Below are positions 34,448-42,971 of a DNA stretch of 64,000 bases, piece by piece; positions within the stretch are counted from its first letter, which is position 1; each line of letters begins with the position of its first letter. The stretch comes from CAZKUN01 sp964555935 (GTDB lineage: Bacteria > Armatimonadota > Zipacnadia > Zipacnadales > VGFC01): contig CAZKUN010000001.1 of assembly GCA_964555935.1 (NCBI GenBank), positions 1 through 64,000 of the forward strand, written 5' to 3'. The notes under the pieces were generated by a model. It ran no database searches. It saw only the letters and a list, made by a program, of their open reading frames with translations, and was not told where the DNA came from. The position numbers and the translations under genes were made by a program.

Positions 34448-34726
34448 ATGGTACAGGGGGGGCAAGTGACATACGCGGAGCTGAAGAGTAACCTACCGGC
34501 TCCGGCGCGCCAGGTGATCGAGGATCTGATCGATGCCCGGCTCGCTCCCGAGGATGTGCTGCGCCGGATCGCTCGCGAGTTCCAGGACGAGACGGCGGCT
34601 TACGCCTACGTGCGTGAAGTACTGTACCGTTCCCTGATCGAGCTAACAGGCGCGAACGTTCGCGCGCCTCTGACGCACCCCAAGCCCGCTGCCGTTCGCG
34701 CGGCGGACCCCATGGCTGCCGGCTAA
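34448..34726 (+). CDS. small helical protein of unknown function
   Basis: 92 residues from ATG 34448, with GAGGAG at 34435-34440 and 7-base spacing; ATG 34442 is too close to that site. The sequence is predicted mainly helical (YAELKSNLPAPARQVIEDLIDARL, EDVLRRIAREFQDETAAYAYVREVLYRSLIEL). It has no Cys, signal or membrane segment. I do not recognise it. It follows trpF by 100 bp and ends in a hairpin. Confidence 0.6.
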   Translation: MVQGGQVTYAELKSNLPAPARQVIEDLIDARLAPEDVLRRIAREFQDETAAYAYVREVLYRSLIELTGANVRAPLTHPKPAAVRAADPMAAG

Positions 34727-34750
34727 GGGCGAAGCAGCTCCGCTTCGCCC
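34727..34750 (+). terminator. hairpin after the small helical gene
   Basis: A 9-bp perfect stem, GGGCGAAGC (34727-34735) with GCTTCGCCC (34742-34750). No T-tract follows, so it may be a weak or Rho-assisted terminator. Confidence 0.5.
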
Positions 34751-34826
34751 ATAACGTTCCCCTCACGAGCGACGATGTCGGCAACCACATGACGCGTGGG
34801 CGCGCTCCACGTCGTGCCCTGTCCGG

Positions 34827-34856
34827 TTGCTTTCGCCCTAACCCCCATGCTATAAT
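34827..34856 (+). promoter_or_regulatory. sigma70-type promoter of the lipid A operon
   Basis: A perfect TATAAT at 34851-34856 with TTGCTT at 34827-34832 (18-bp spacer). The first fabZ start codon is 71 bp downstream. Confidence 0.65.
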
Positions 34857-34926
34857 CCCCAAGTTACGCTCCGGGGGCGTGTCTATCTCCCCGCGCGCCG
34901 TGCCATTTCCATTGGAGGCTGTCTGC

Positions 34927-35049
34927 ATGGTCGATATCAACGGTATCCTGAAGACCCTCCCTCACCGCTATCCTTTCCTCCTCGTTGACAGGATCATCGA
35001 GATGGAAGATGAACGCGCAGTGGGGATCAAGAACGTGACGATCAACGAG
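34927..35049 (+). CDS. FabZ-like N-terminal fragment before an assembly gap
   Basis: 41 codons from ATG 34927 (GGAGG, 9-base spacing) encode LPHRYPFLLVDRIIEMEDERAV and end at GIKNVTINE, where N begins. This is the N-terminal quarter of a (3R)-hydroxyacyl-ACP dehydratase, before the catalytic His and Glu. A second, complete fabZ begins right after the gap with a related but not identical sequence. The fragment is therefore either the start of a tandem paralogue whose remainder lies in the gap, or a wrongly joined contig end. Its position behind a good promoter and ribosome-binding site argues that it is a real gene start. Confidence 0.6.
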
Positions 35050-35059
35050 NNNNNNNNNN
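35050..35059. other. assembly gap (10 N) between two fabZ-like starts
   Basis: The left contig ends and the right contig repeats almost the same coding segment: both contain an identical 24-base stretch ending in ATCAACGAG (35026-35049 on the left). The true gap length is unknown. Confidence 0.95.
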
Positions 35060-35490
35060 TGGAAGTTCAAGACATCATGGAGTACCTGCCCCACCGGTAT
35101 CCCTTCCTCCTCGTGGATCGGGTCCTGGAGTTCGAGTCGGGCAAGAGGATCATCGGCATCAAGAACGTGACGATCAACGAGCCATTCTTCCAAGGTCATT
35201 GGCCGGAGATGCCGGTGATGCCCGGGGTCCTAATCCTCGAGGCGATGTGTCAGGTTGGGGGCGTCCTACTGCTGGGCAAAGCCGACAATGCCAACAAACA
35301 GGCCTACATCGGCGGGATGGACAAGATCCGCTTCCGCAAGCGCGTGCTGCCCGGCGACCAACTCGTTATGGAGATCAACATCCTCAAGACGAAGGGCAAC
35401 ATCGGTCGCGTGCAAGCCACGGCCACCGTCGACGGCGAGCTTGCCTGTGAGGGCATTTTCGTCTTCGCACTCAGCCCGTTGGAGGACTGA
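35059..35490 (+). CDS. fabZ: (3R)-hydroxymyristoyl-ACP dehydratase
   Basis: 143 residues if the first base of the start codon is the last N (NTGGAAGTT), which gives a normal FabZ length. Hotdog fold with LPHRYPFLLVDRVLEF, the catalytic His in FFQGHWPEMPVMPGV and the catalytic Glu in LILEAMCQVGG, then GMDKIRFRKRVLPGD. It dehydrates 3-hydroxyacyl-ACP in fatty acid elongation and balances the pool used by LpxA. It sits 33 bp before lpxA, the usual gene neighbourhood. The gene is complete except for the masked base. Confidence 0.88.
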   Translation, partial: XEVQDIMEYLPHRYPFLLVDRVLEFESGKRIIGIKNVTINEPFFQGHWPEMPVMPGVLILEAMCQVGGVLLLGKADNANKQAYIGGMDKIRFRKRVLPGDQLVMEINILKTKGNIGRVQATATVDGELACEGIFVFALSPLED

Positions 35491-35523
35491 TCGCACCGAA
35501 TCTGATCGGAGTGACCCAAGCGG

Positions 35524-36330
35524 ATGCCAAACACGATCCATCCCACGGCCATCATCGCCGCCGGGGCTGAGTTGGGCGACAACGTCACGGTCGGCCCATA
35601 CGCGCTGATAGACGACAACGTCACCATCGGTGACGACTGCGTTATCGACGCGCAAGTTCGAATCTGCAGCCACACGTCCCTCGGCAACGGCAACCACCTT
35701 CACCAGGGAACGGTTCTCGGGGATGCCCCTCAAGACGGTGGGTTTGAGGGCGAGGTCAGCTACCTGAAGATCGGTGACAATAACCAGATCCGCGAGTACT
35801 GCACGCTTCACCGCGCATCGGGCGAGGGTGAGAGCACGAGCATCGGTTCTGATTGCATGCTCATGGCCTACAGCCACATCGGCCACAACTGCGATATCGG
35901 TAGCTCGATCATGATGGCCAACTACACGGGCATCAGCGGACACTGCGTGGTTGAGGACTTCACGATTCTCTCCGGGTTTGTGGGAGTGCATCAGTTCATC
36001 ACCATCGGCACGATGGCCATGATCGGTGGAATGTCGCGGGTCGTGGTCGACGTCCCACCGTATTGCATCGCCCAGGGCAACCCCGCCGACCTTTACGGAC
36101 TGAACGTCGTGGGTCTGAGGCGGCGCGGGCTGTCGGAGGAATCACGCCGGTCGCTGAAGGCCACGTATCGGGCTCTATTCCGGTCGACAGATACGTTTGA
36201 GGAGGCCCAGGCGAGGATCAGGGCGGACGGCGAAGTCACGCCCGAGACCGAGAGACTCCTGGCTTTCCAAGCTGCTATCGCCACCGGCCGCTCGGGCCGC
36301 CAGCGGGATCCTCGCGCCGACAAGTCGTGA
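35524..36330 (+). CDS. lpxA: acyl-ACP--UDP-N-acetylglucosamine O-acyltransferase
   Basis: 268 residues with a left-handed beta-helix of hexapeptide repeats (IHPTAIIAAGAELGDNVTVGPYALI) and a helical C-terminus. The catalytic His is H121 in SHIGHNCDIG, matching HIAHDC of E. coli. It transfers a 3-hydroxyacyl chain to UDP-GlcNAc, the first step of lipid A synthesis. The signature YCTLHRASG and GNPADLYGLNVVGLRRRGL fits LpxA and not LpxD. It overlaps the lpxB start by four bases. Confidence 0.94.
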   Translation: MPNTIHPTAIIAAGAELGDNVTVGPYALIDDNVTIGDDCVIDAQVRICSHTSLGNGNHLHQGTVLGDAPQDGGFEGEVSYLKIGDNNQIREYCTLHRASGEGESTSIGSDCMLMAYSHIGHNCDIGSSIMMANYTGISGHCVVEDFTILSGFVGVHQFITIGTMAMIGGMSRVVVDVPPYCIAQGNPADLYGLNVVGLRRRGLSEESRRSLKATYRALFRSTDTFEEAQARIRADGEVTPETERLLAFQAAIATGRSGRQRDPRADKS

Positions 36331-37556
36331 CCGACTCCAATCACCAGACGGTTAACCCCGAGGCGCGCCTATCCAGGCCGCCTCGCGTGTGTATTAGCAC
36401 GGCGGATCACTCCGGCGATGCTATCGGCGCGCGCCTGGCTGAAGCGCTTCAGCGGCGAGGCCCGATTGAGCTTTTCGGGGCTGGCGGCTCGGCGATGCGC
36501 GAGGCCGGCGTTGATGTGATCGCCAATTCGACGAAATGGTCCGTGCTGGGCATCATGGGCTGGATCCCAGCGCTTGTGCCGGGTGTCTTCGCGAATTGGC
36601 GGGCAAGATGGGTCATCCGGAAGCGCCGCCCGGACCTGCTCGTGTGCATCGACTCAGGCGGCTTCAACGTTGCGATCGCTCGGACGCTCCGCTGGCTGGG
36701 GGGACAGAAGGTGCTGTACTATGTCCCGCCTCGTTCGTGGTCGCGCAAATGGAGCGTGAGGCGGCTGAGAGAGGCCGACTACGTCGCCGCGCCTTTCCCG
36801 TGGAATGCGGAGGGAGACGACGGCACGGGGCGCGTTCGGTTTGTGGGACACCCCGCGGCGGATCTACCGAGCGCGATGCCCCCCAGGCGCGACATGCGCG
36901 AGCAACTGGGACTCGACCCGGAGGCGCCCACCGTTGCCATGCTGCCCGGTAGCAGAAAAGCGGAAATCGGGACTCACATGCCGATCCTCATGGAGACCGT
37001 CCGTATCTTGCGGGACGAGATTCCAGGGGTCCAGGTTGTTCTGTCGCAAGCCCATAACGTCCGTCGCGCCAAGCTGGAGCGCTACATTACGCGGGCCGGG
37101 ATCGAGGCCCTGACAGTCGCCCGAGGCGCCGCCCCCGCTCTCCGCGCATCCGACGCGGCCCTGGTATGCATGGGCACCGCGACCGTGGAAGCCTGCACGC
37201 TGGGTGTCCCGACGACCACGTTCTACCGGGGCACTCGGTCGCAGCTTTTTGAGTATCTCCTGAGGCCGACAATCGCCGAGTTCTACGCGCTGCCCAACAT
37301 CATCGCCGGGGAACGCGTCGTTGACGAACTCATCGGAGACGACGTCACCCCCCGAGACCTGGCCGATCGGACGCTCTCATTCCTGCGGAAGCCGGATCTG
37401 GCCGCGAGCGTGACGGCCCGGCTTCAGACCGTTGCAGAGGCACTTGGCGGAGCGGGCGCAGCCGAAAGAGCCGCGGACGCAGTGGAAGATGCGTTGAATG
37501 ACAACTGGCACGCCGGCAATGGCGTGTCGGAGGAACGACAGGCAGCCGCGCTATGA
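36327..37556 (+). CDS. lpxB: lipid-A-disaccharide synthase
   Basis: 409 residues starting with GTG 36327 in a GTGA overlap with lpxA. A GT-B glycosyltransferase of family GT19: FGAGGSAMREAGVDVI, SVLGIMGWIPALV, DLLVCIDSGGFNVAIA, YYVPPRSWSRKWSVRR, VRFVGHPAAD, MLPGSRKAEIGTHMPIL, ASDAALVCMGTATVEA. It condenses UDP-2,3-diacylglucosamine with lipid X to the disaccharide. The N-terminal STADHSGD replaces the usual GEASGD. The C-terminal 30 residues are an extra low-conservation tail. It is coupled to msbA. Confidence 0.92.
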   Translation: MTDSNHQTVNPEARLSRPPRVCISTADHSGDAIGARLAEALQRRGPIELFGAGGSAMREAGVDVIANSTKWSVLGIMGWIPALVPGVFANWRARWVIRKRRPDLLVCIDSGGFNVAIARTLRWLGGQKVLYYVPPRSWSRKWSVRRLREADYVAAPFPWNAEGDDGTGRVRFVGHPAADLPSAMPPRRDMREQLGLDPEAPTVAMLPGSRKAEIGTHMPILMETVRILRDEIPGVQVVLSQAHNVRRAKLERYITRAGIEALTVARGAAPALRASDAALVCMGTATVEACTLGVPTTTFYRGTRSQLFEYLLRPTIAEFYALPNIIAGERVVDELIGDDVTPRDLADRTLSFLRKPDLAASVTARLQTVAEALGGAGAAERAADAVEDALNDNWHAGNGVSEERQAAAL

Positions 37557-39547
37557 AGGAGCTGCTACGACTACGCCAATTCGCGTCCGGCCTCGTCCCA
37601 GTCGCCCTGGCGGCTGCGCTCGCGATCGGCGCCACAGGCCTCCTGCGCGGCGCGGCCATCTGGCAAATCCAGGGGCTGATCAAGCCCGCTCTGGACGAGG
37701 GCGCCGACACTGACGCAAACCGGGAATTCAAGACGCTCTTTCCCAAGGCCAATGCGTGGATAGAGCAGCGGGCCCAGGAGCAAGAAGAGAACGCCGAATC
37801 TACCGGGGCCGGTGACGCGCTCAAGCAGATGTTTCCCAGCGCAACCGCATGGGTCGAGCGCCAAGCCGAGGGTATCTCACGGAGCTGGCGCGACGTCTTC
37901 AGGGTCGACGAGGCGATCGGCAGCCGTCGCACGCAGCGGCTTCTCATCGCCGCCGCGGTGGGGCTGCTGCTGATAGGGATCGCCGGAACAGCCACCGACA
38001 TGGCGTCGGTCTACATGACCCAACACATGGGGCAACGAGTGCTGTTTTCCGTCAGGCAGCAACTGTTCGAGCATCTCCAGAGCTTGCCCCTGAAGTACTT
38101 CGAGGACCAGAGATCAGGCGACCTGCTCTCGCGGATCAGCAATGACACGACACGGCTGCAGATGCTATTCTCATCCCCCATCGCGGCCACGCTGGCCGCG
38201 CCGCCGACGTGCCTGATCATGGTGCTCATCATGGTGCTGATCAACTGGCGCCTGACGATTGCCGTGTTCGTGCTCCTGCCGGTGATCTGGGGACTGACGG
38301 CGTGGCTCGGCGCCAAGATGAAGCGCTACGCGCGGGCGGTCCAGGCGCGAATGGCGGACCTGGTGGCTTTCTCGGAGCAGACGCTGAACGCCATGCGGGT
38401 CGTGCAGGCCTTCGGCATGGAGCCGCACGTCAACCGGCTCTTCGGAGACACGAACAGGGCTGCCTTCCGCACGGCGATGAGAGGGGCGCGCGTTCGGTCG
38501 TTCAACACGCCCATCACCAGCCTCATACTCATCCTCGGACTGGCGACGTCGCTGCTAATCGGCGCCAACGAGATGATCGCCAACCGGATGGAGCCGGGGA
38601 AACTGTTCGCCTTTGTCATCGCCATGCAAGTGCTCGGCGCGAGCGTCAGCCGGATCACGCGTCTGAACATGACCATCCAACAGACGGCTGCGGCATCAGC
38701 GCGCATCTTCGAGATCATCGATACGAAGTCCGACCTCACTGACGCGCCCAACGCGCGCGACCTCACCGAGGCTACCGGCCGAATCACCTTCCGCGACGTG
38801 TCCTTCCGCTACGACGAGGAGACGAGCTTGGTCCTTGACCACGTCGACCTCGAGATCGAACCGGGAGAGGTCGTTGCGGTTGCCGGGCCGAGCGGCGCGG
38901 GCAAGACCACTCTCGCGAACCTGGTGCCCAGGCTCTACGACGTCACGGACGGGCAGGTGCTCGTCGATGGGGCCGACGTTCGCGATGTGACGCGGGCATC
39001 GCTGCGCGGCCTCATGGGGATGGTCCCGCAGGAGACAATCCTGTTCGGGACGAGCGTTGCCGACAACATCCGCTACGGCAGTCCCGACGCCACGATCGAG
39101 CAGGTCGTCGAGGCGGCCAAGGCCGCTCAAGCCCACGATTTCGTTGAGGCGTTGCCTCTGGGTTATGATACCGAGATAGGCGAGCGCGGCGCGAAGCTAT
39201 CGGGTGGACAGCGCCAGCGAATCGCGATAGCGCGCGCCCTCCTTCGCGACCCGCGCATCCTGATCCTCGACGAGGCCACATCATCGCTCGACGCCGAGAG
39301 CGAGGGTGCTGTCCAGGCCGCGATCAACCGGTTGCTTGAGGGGCGAACAGCACTCATCATCGCGCATCGCCTGTCGACCATCCGCGAGGCTGACAGGATT
39401 CTCGTCATGGAGAGCGGACGCGTCGTGGAGCAGGGATCGCATGCCGACCTGATGGCATCCGGGGGTCTATACAAGGCTCTTTACGAAACGCAACTCCAGA
39501 AGAAACCGTCGGCGGACGACACTCCTGAGCAGGCAACAGCACCATGA
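37553..39547 (+). CDS. msbA: lipid A exporter-type ABC transporter (MsbA-like), with repeat-bearing loop
   Basis: 664 residues, longer than the typical 580. ATG 37553 overlaps the lpxB stop. A type IV ABC exporter half-transporter with its ATPase fused: membrane helices near 13-35, 128-150 and later, then Walker A GPSGAGKTT, Q-loop PQETILFG, signature LSGGQRQRIAIARAL and Walker B ILILDEATSSLD. It would flip core-lipid A across the inner membrane. Between the first two helices is a loop of about 85 residues carrying two 17-residue repeats (59-75 FKTLFPKANAWIEQRAQ and 90-106 LKQMFPSATAWVERQAE). The genomic position between lpxB and waaA supports the lipid A role. Confidence 0.88.
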   Translation: MKELLRLRQFASGLVPVALAAALAIGATGLLRGAAIWQIQGLIKPALDEGADTDANREFKTLFPKANAWIEQRAQEQEENAESTGAGDALKQMFPSATAWVERQAEGISRSWRDVFRVDEAIGSRRTQRLLIAAAVGLLLIGIAGTATDMASVYMTQHMGQRVLFSVRQQLFEHLQSLPLKYFEDQRSGDLLSRISNDTTRLQMLFSSPIAATLAAPPTCLIMVLIMVLINWRLTIAVFVLLPVIWGLTAWLGAKMKRYARAVQARMADLVAFSEQTLNAMRVVQAFGMEPHVNRLFGDTNRAAFRTAMRGARVRSFNTPITSLILILGLATSLLIGANEMIANRMEPGKLFAFVIAMQVLGASVSRITRLNMTIQQTAAASARIFEIIDTKSDLTDAPNARDLTEATGRITFRDVSFRYDEETSLVLDHVDLEIEPGEVVAVAGPSGAGKTTLANLVPRLYDVTDGQVLVDGADVRDVTRASLRGLMGMVPQETILFGTSVADNIRYGSPDATIEQVVEAAKAAQAHDFVEALPLGYDTEIGERGAKLSGGQRQRIAIARALLRDPRILILDEATSSLDAESEGAVQAAINRLLEGRTALIIAHRLSTIREADRILVMESGRVVEQGSHADLMASGGLYKALYETQLQKKPSADDTPEQATAP

Positions 39548-40890
39548 GCGACAAGGCGAAGTACGCAGGCAAGGGATTTGGATACTACATGTACAACGGC
39601 GGCATCTGGCTTCTGTCGCCGATCATACTCACAATCCTCGGCCTGCGTCTAACCTCGTCGGGCAAGAGTCGCGTCGGCCTGTCGGAGCGTTTTGGCAAGC
39701 TCCCCGAGAGCGCAACCAAGCTGAAGGACTCCGGCGACCCGGTCATCTGGATGCATGCGGTCTCCGTTGGCGAAGTGGCCGCCGCGGAGGCCATTCTTGC
39801 CGAGATCAAGGCGCTCGCGCCTCTGGCGCGGGTTGTCCTGTCCACGACCACGCAGACCGGGCATGACCTCGCCGAAAAACGCGACCTCAGCGTCGACGCG
39901 CTGATCTACCTGCCTTTCGACGTGACGTGGGTCATCCGGCGGGCGCTCGACGCGATCCAGCCGGATCTGCTCGTTACGATCGACACCGAGCTGTGGCCAA
40001 ACCTATTCGGGCTCGCGCACATGCGCGGCACGCGGACGGCGGTCGCCAATGCTCGCTTCTCGGACAAGGCTCTGCGCCGCTCCCAACCGGTGAAGCCGAT
40101 CTACAAGTGGACGCTGAGCCATATCGATGCGGTGCTGGCGCAATCGGATTTGGATGCGGAGCGCTACAAAGAGATGGGAGCGCCCGCCGATCGCGTCGAG
40201 GTCACCGGCAGCGCGAAGTTCGACGAGGATTTCCCGGAGGTCCGCCCCGCCGAACTCGCCAAGCTGAGGCAAGACCTCGGCCTCTCCGCTGACATCCCGA
40301 CGTGGGTGGTGGGCAGCACTCGCGAGGGTGAGGAAGCCCTCGTCCTCGACGCTCTGAAAGAGATCCGCGTCAGCCACCAAGCCCTGCAACTCGTCATCGC
40401 CCCTCGCCATCCCGCGCGAGGCGATGAGATCGAGGCGCTCGTAACCGAACGCGGATACCACGCCATCCGCCGATCCAAGATGGAGGGCGCCAGTCAGGCT
40501 CAAGCGGAGACGCCGCAGGATTCCATCCTGATTCTCGACACCATCGGGGAACTGGCCCGCGTCTACGCGCTGGCCGACATCGTAACGGTCGGCGGGAGCT
40601 TCATCAACTGGGGCGGCCATAACGTGCTCCAGCCGATGGCTCAAGGCAAGCCAGTTATCGTCGGCCCTCACACGCACAACTTCCGCGACATTGTCCGGCT
40701 CTGCAAGGCCGAGGAAGCGCTGGTCCAACTGTCGAGCGCGGACGAGTTGGCGGGAACCGTCGGCCGGATCCTATCGTCCCCCGGCGAGGCGGAGTTGCTC
40801 TCTGTTCGGGCTCTGAAGGTCGTCAAATCGAATCAGGGCGCCTCGGCTCGGGCGGCGACGCGCTTGGTTGAGCTGCTTAACAGACAGTAG
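39544..40890 (+). CDS. waaA: 3-deoxy-D-manno-octulosonic acid (Kdo) transferase
   Basis: 448 residues in an ATGA overlap with msbA. It is a GT30 enzyme that adds Kdo to the lipid A precursor on the inner-membrane face. It has an N-terminal membrane anchor (GGIWLLSPIILTILGLRL), the catalytic-side motif WMHAVSVGEVAAAE, IDTELWPNLFG, VTGSAKFDED and the donor-site GGSFINWGGHNVLQP. Whether it adds one or two Kdo units cannot be told. The length is slightly above the 425 of E. coli. Confidence 0.92.
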   Translation: MSDKAKYAGKGFGYYMYNGGIWLLSPIILTILGLRLTSSGKSRVGLSERFGKLPESATKLKDSGDPVIWMHAVSVGEVAAAEAILAEIKALAPLARVVLSTTTQTGHDLAEKRDLSVDALIYLPFDVTWVIRRALDAIQPDLLVTIDTELWPNLFGLAHMRGTRTAVANARFSDKALRRSQPVKPIYKWTLSHIDAVLAQSDLDAERYKEMGAPADRVEVTGSAKFDEDFPEVRPAELAKLRQDLGLSADIPTWVVGSTREGEEALVLDALKEIRVSHQALQLVIAPRHPARGDEIEALVTERGYHAIRRSKMEGASQAQAETPQDSILILDTIGELARVYALADIVTVGGSFINWGGHNVLQPMAQGKPVIVGPHTHNFRDIVRLCKAEEALVQLSSADELAGTVGRILSSPGEAELLSVRALKVVKSNQGASARAATRLVELLNRQ

Positions 40891-40922
40891 GCATCTGTCG
40901 ATTCTCCCACCGGAGCACGCCC

Positions 40923-42023
40923 GTGTCTTCTGAAGCGTACTTCCACGACGTCATCGCCGGCCGGCGACGAGGCCTGACAGCATCCCTCGTCAGGGCCGCG
41001 CTGCGCTTCGCAAGCGTCGGCTATGGCGCGTTCCAGTGGGCAAAGGTATCTCTCTACGGGAGCGGCCTCCGTCGCCAGATCGCCGTCAACCGGCCCGTGC
41101 TTGTGGTCGGGAACCTGACGATGGGCGGAACCGGCAAGACCACGACAACCGTCTTCATCGTGAACAAGCTGATGGAGGCGGGCATCAGGTCGGGCGTCAT
41201 CCTGAGAGGCTACAGACGCAAGTCCGGGCTGCCGCCGCTGCTAGTGACTGATGGCGCGGAGACCCTCGCGTCGGTGCTCGAGGCGGGCGACGAGGCGGCG
41301 CTGCTGGCCAACTCTCTGCCCAGCCACCCCGTCGCCGTCGGCACGAGCCGCGTCGATGTCGCCCGCATGCTCATCGAGCAGTGCGAGCCCAACGCGCTCG
41401 TGCTGGATGACGGCTTTGGCCATCTACGCCTGGCGCGCGACGCCGACGTCGTGCTGGTCGATGCATCTCACGAGATCGAAACCGACCGCATCCTGCCGGC
41501 GGGGACGCTCCGCGAGCCTCCAAGCGCCCTGCGGCGCGCGACGCAGGTCTGGATCACGCACGCCGAGTTGGTTGATGCCGATCGCGTCGCCACGCTGAAA
41601 CACTGGCTAGCCGGCAGAGCGCCCGGCGTCGCGGTGGTCGTCACGGAGCACCGCACGGACAAACTCCGCTCGCTAACAGGCGCTGACACGCCGCCCGTCG
41701 GCGCGAAGGTCCTGGCCATGTCGGGGCTCGGGAATCCCCGGTCATTCGAGGCCAGCCTCGAACGTGCCGGATACGACGTCGTCCAGGCGGTCTTCTCGGA
41801 TCACCACCGATACTCGGACGCGGACTGGGAGCGGATCAGGCAGCAGATGGCGGAGACGGGCGCGCAGCATGTCATCACGACCGAGAAGGACGCAGTGAAG
41901 CTGACCGCACCACCGGCCACCATTAATTCGGTACACGTGCTGGGGTGCGAGTTGGCGATCGTCGACGGGCAGGAGCACGTCGCAGCGCTTGTGGAGAAGG
42001 TGAAGTCGTGTCTGACCCAGTGA
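40923..42023 (+). CDS. lpxK: tetraacyldisaccharide 4'-kinase
   Basis: 366 residues from GTG 40923, 32 bp after waaA. P-loop kinase with VVGNLTMGGTGKTTTTVFI, VILRGYRRKSG, GDEAALLA, LVLDDGFGHLRLARDADVVLVDA and a C-terminal VITTEKDAVKL. It phosphorylates the 4' position of the lipid A disaccharide at the membrane. The usual DDGFQH appears as DDGFGH. It is part of the lipid A operon and overlaps the following acyltransferase by 16 bases. Confidence 0.92.
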   Translation: MSSEAYFHDVIAGRRRGLTASLVRAALRFASVGYGAFQWAKVSLYGSGLRRQIAVNRPVLVVGNLTMGGTGKTTTTVFIVNKLMEAGIRSGVILRGYRRKSGLPPLLVTDGAETLASVLEAGDEAALLANSLPSHPVAVGTSRVDVARMLIEQCEPNALVLDDGFGHLRLARDADVVLVDASHEIETDRILPAGTLREPPSALRRATQVWITHAELVDADRVATLKHWLAGRAPGVAVVVTEHRTDKLRSLTGADTPPVGAKVLAMSGLGNPRSFEASLERAGYDVVQAVFSDHHRYSDADWERIRQQMAETGAQHVITTEKDAVKLTAPPATINSVHVLGCELAIVDGQEHVAALVEKVKSCLTQ

Positions 42024-42952
42024 AGAACCCAATCCGGCGGGGCCTCGAGCGCTTCGTGTCGCGGTGCGTCGCGGTCGTTTTTTCCGCGATCGTGCGCGTG
42101 CTTCCGCTTGCCTGCGTGCGGGCGCTGGGCCGCGCGATGGGTAGGGCCATCTTCGCATTCACGTGGAGACGCCAACGCCTGGCCGATGAGAACATCGTCG
42201 CCGCGTTCGGAGACAAGTACTCGGCCAGGGAACGCCGGCGGATCCGGCTGCGATGCACGCAGAACATCGTCACGGTGTTTTTCGAGCTGTTCAAGATGCC
42301 CAGCATGGGACTCGACGGCGTGCGACAGGCGATGCGCGTCGAAGGCATGGACAAAATGCATGCGGCGATCGCGCGCGGCAAGGGCGTAATGGTAATCACC
42401 GCCCACTACGGCAACTGGGAAATGGGCGGAGCGCGGATGGTCGCTGAGGGTCTCAACGTTGCGGTCGTCGCGCGGGATGCCAGCGACGCCGGGGTCGCGT
42501 CGATCGTCAACGGATGTCGCGAGGCACTCGGGGTGCGCGTGCTGGACCGACAGGACCTACGGGCAATGCTGCGCCAGCTCCGCGGCAAGGACGCGCTCGC
42601 AATGCTGCCGGACCAGCACCACAAACGAGGCGCCATTCGGTTGGAGTTCCTGGGAAGGCCGGCGTGGGTCGCGCCTGGACCGGCCACCTTAGCGGTCCGC
42701 ACCGGTTGCGCGATCGTGCCGGTCTTCTGCCCGCGCGCCGAGGATGGCACGCTGTCGTTTGAGATCTGGGATGAGATCGAGATCGATCCGTCGCTCGAGC
42801 GCGACGAGGTCGTCGCGGTCACGACCCAGCGCATCAACGACGCCATGGGCGAGGCCATCCGTCGGGATCCCGCGCAGTGGCTCTGGTTGCATGACCGTTG
42901 GAAGGACACGCAGAGAGGCGTCGAGAACACAGCTCCAACGGATCCAGCCTAG
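42008..42952 (+). CDS. lysophospholipid/lipid A acyltransferase, LpxL/HtrB family
   Basis: 314 residues from GTG 42008, within the last codons of lpxK (16-bp overlap). LpxL-type acyltransferase with the catalytic H-x4-E motif in ITAHYGNWEMGG, LADENIVAAFGD, an Asp-Gln stretch AMLPDQHHKRGAIRLEFLG and PQWLWLHDRWK-like DPAQWLWLHDRWK. It would add a secondary acyl chain to Kdo-lipid A using acyl-ACP. An N-terminal hydrophobic segment anchors it in the membrane. The next GT4 gene starts 19 bp after its stop. Confidence 0.88.
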   Translation: MSDPVKNPIRRGLERFVSRCVAVVFSAIVRVLPLACVRALGRAMGRAIFAFTWRRQRLADENIVAAFGDKYSARERRRIRLRCTQNIVTVFFELFKMPSMGLDGVRQAMRVEGMDKMHAAIARGKGVMVITAHYGNWEMGGARMVAEGLNVAVVARDASDAGVASIVNGCREALGVRVLDRQDLRAMLRQLRGKDALAMLPDQHHKRGAIRLEFLGRPAWVAPGPATLAVRTGCAIVPVFCPRAEDGTLSFEIWDEIEIDPSLERDEVVAVTTQRINDAMGEAIRRDPAQWLWLHDRWKDTQRGVENTAPTDPA

Positions 42953-42971
42953 CTCGGCGGAGTTTTTCGCC

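Noticed and set aside
42744..42971. N-terminal extension of the GT4 gene from ATG 42744
   Set aside because: It would read 200 bp of the acyltransferase gene in another frame as arginine/serine-rich nonsense.
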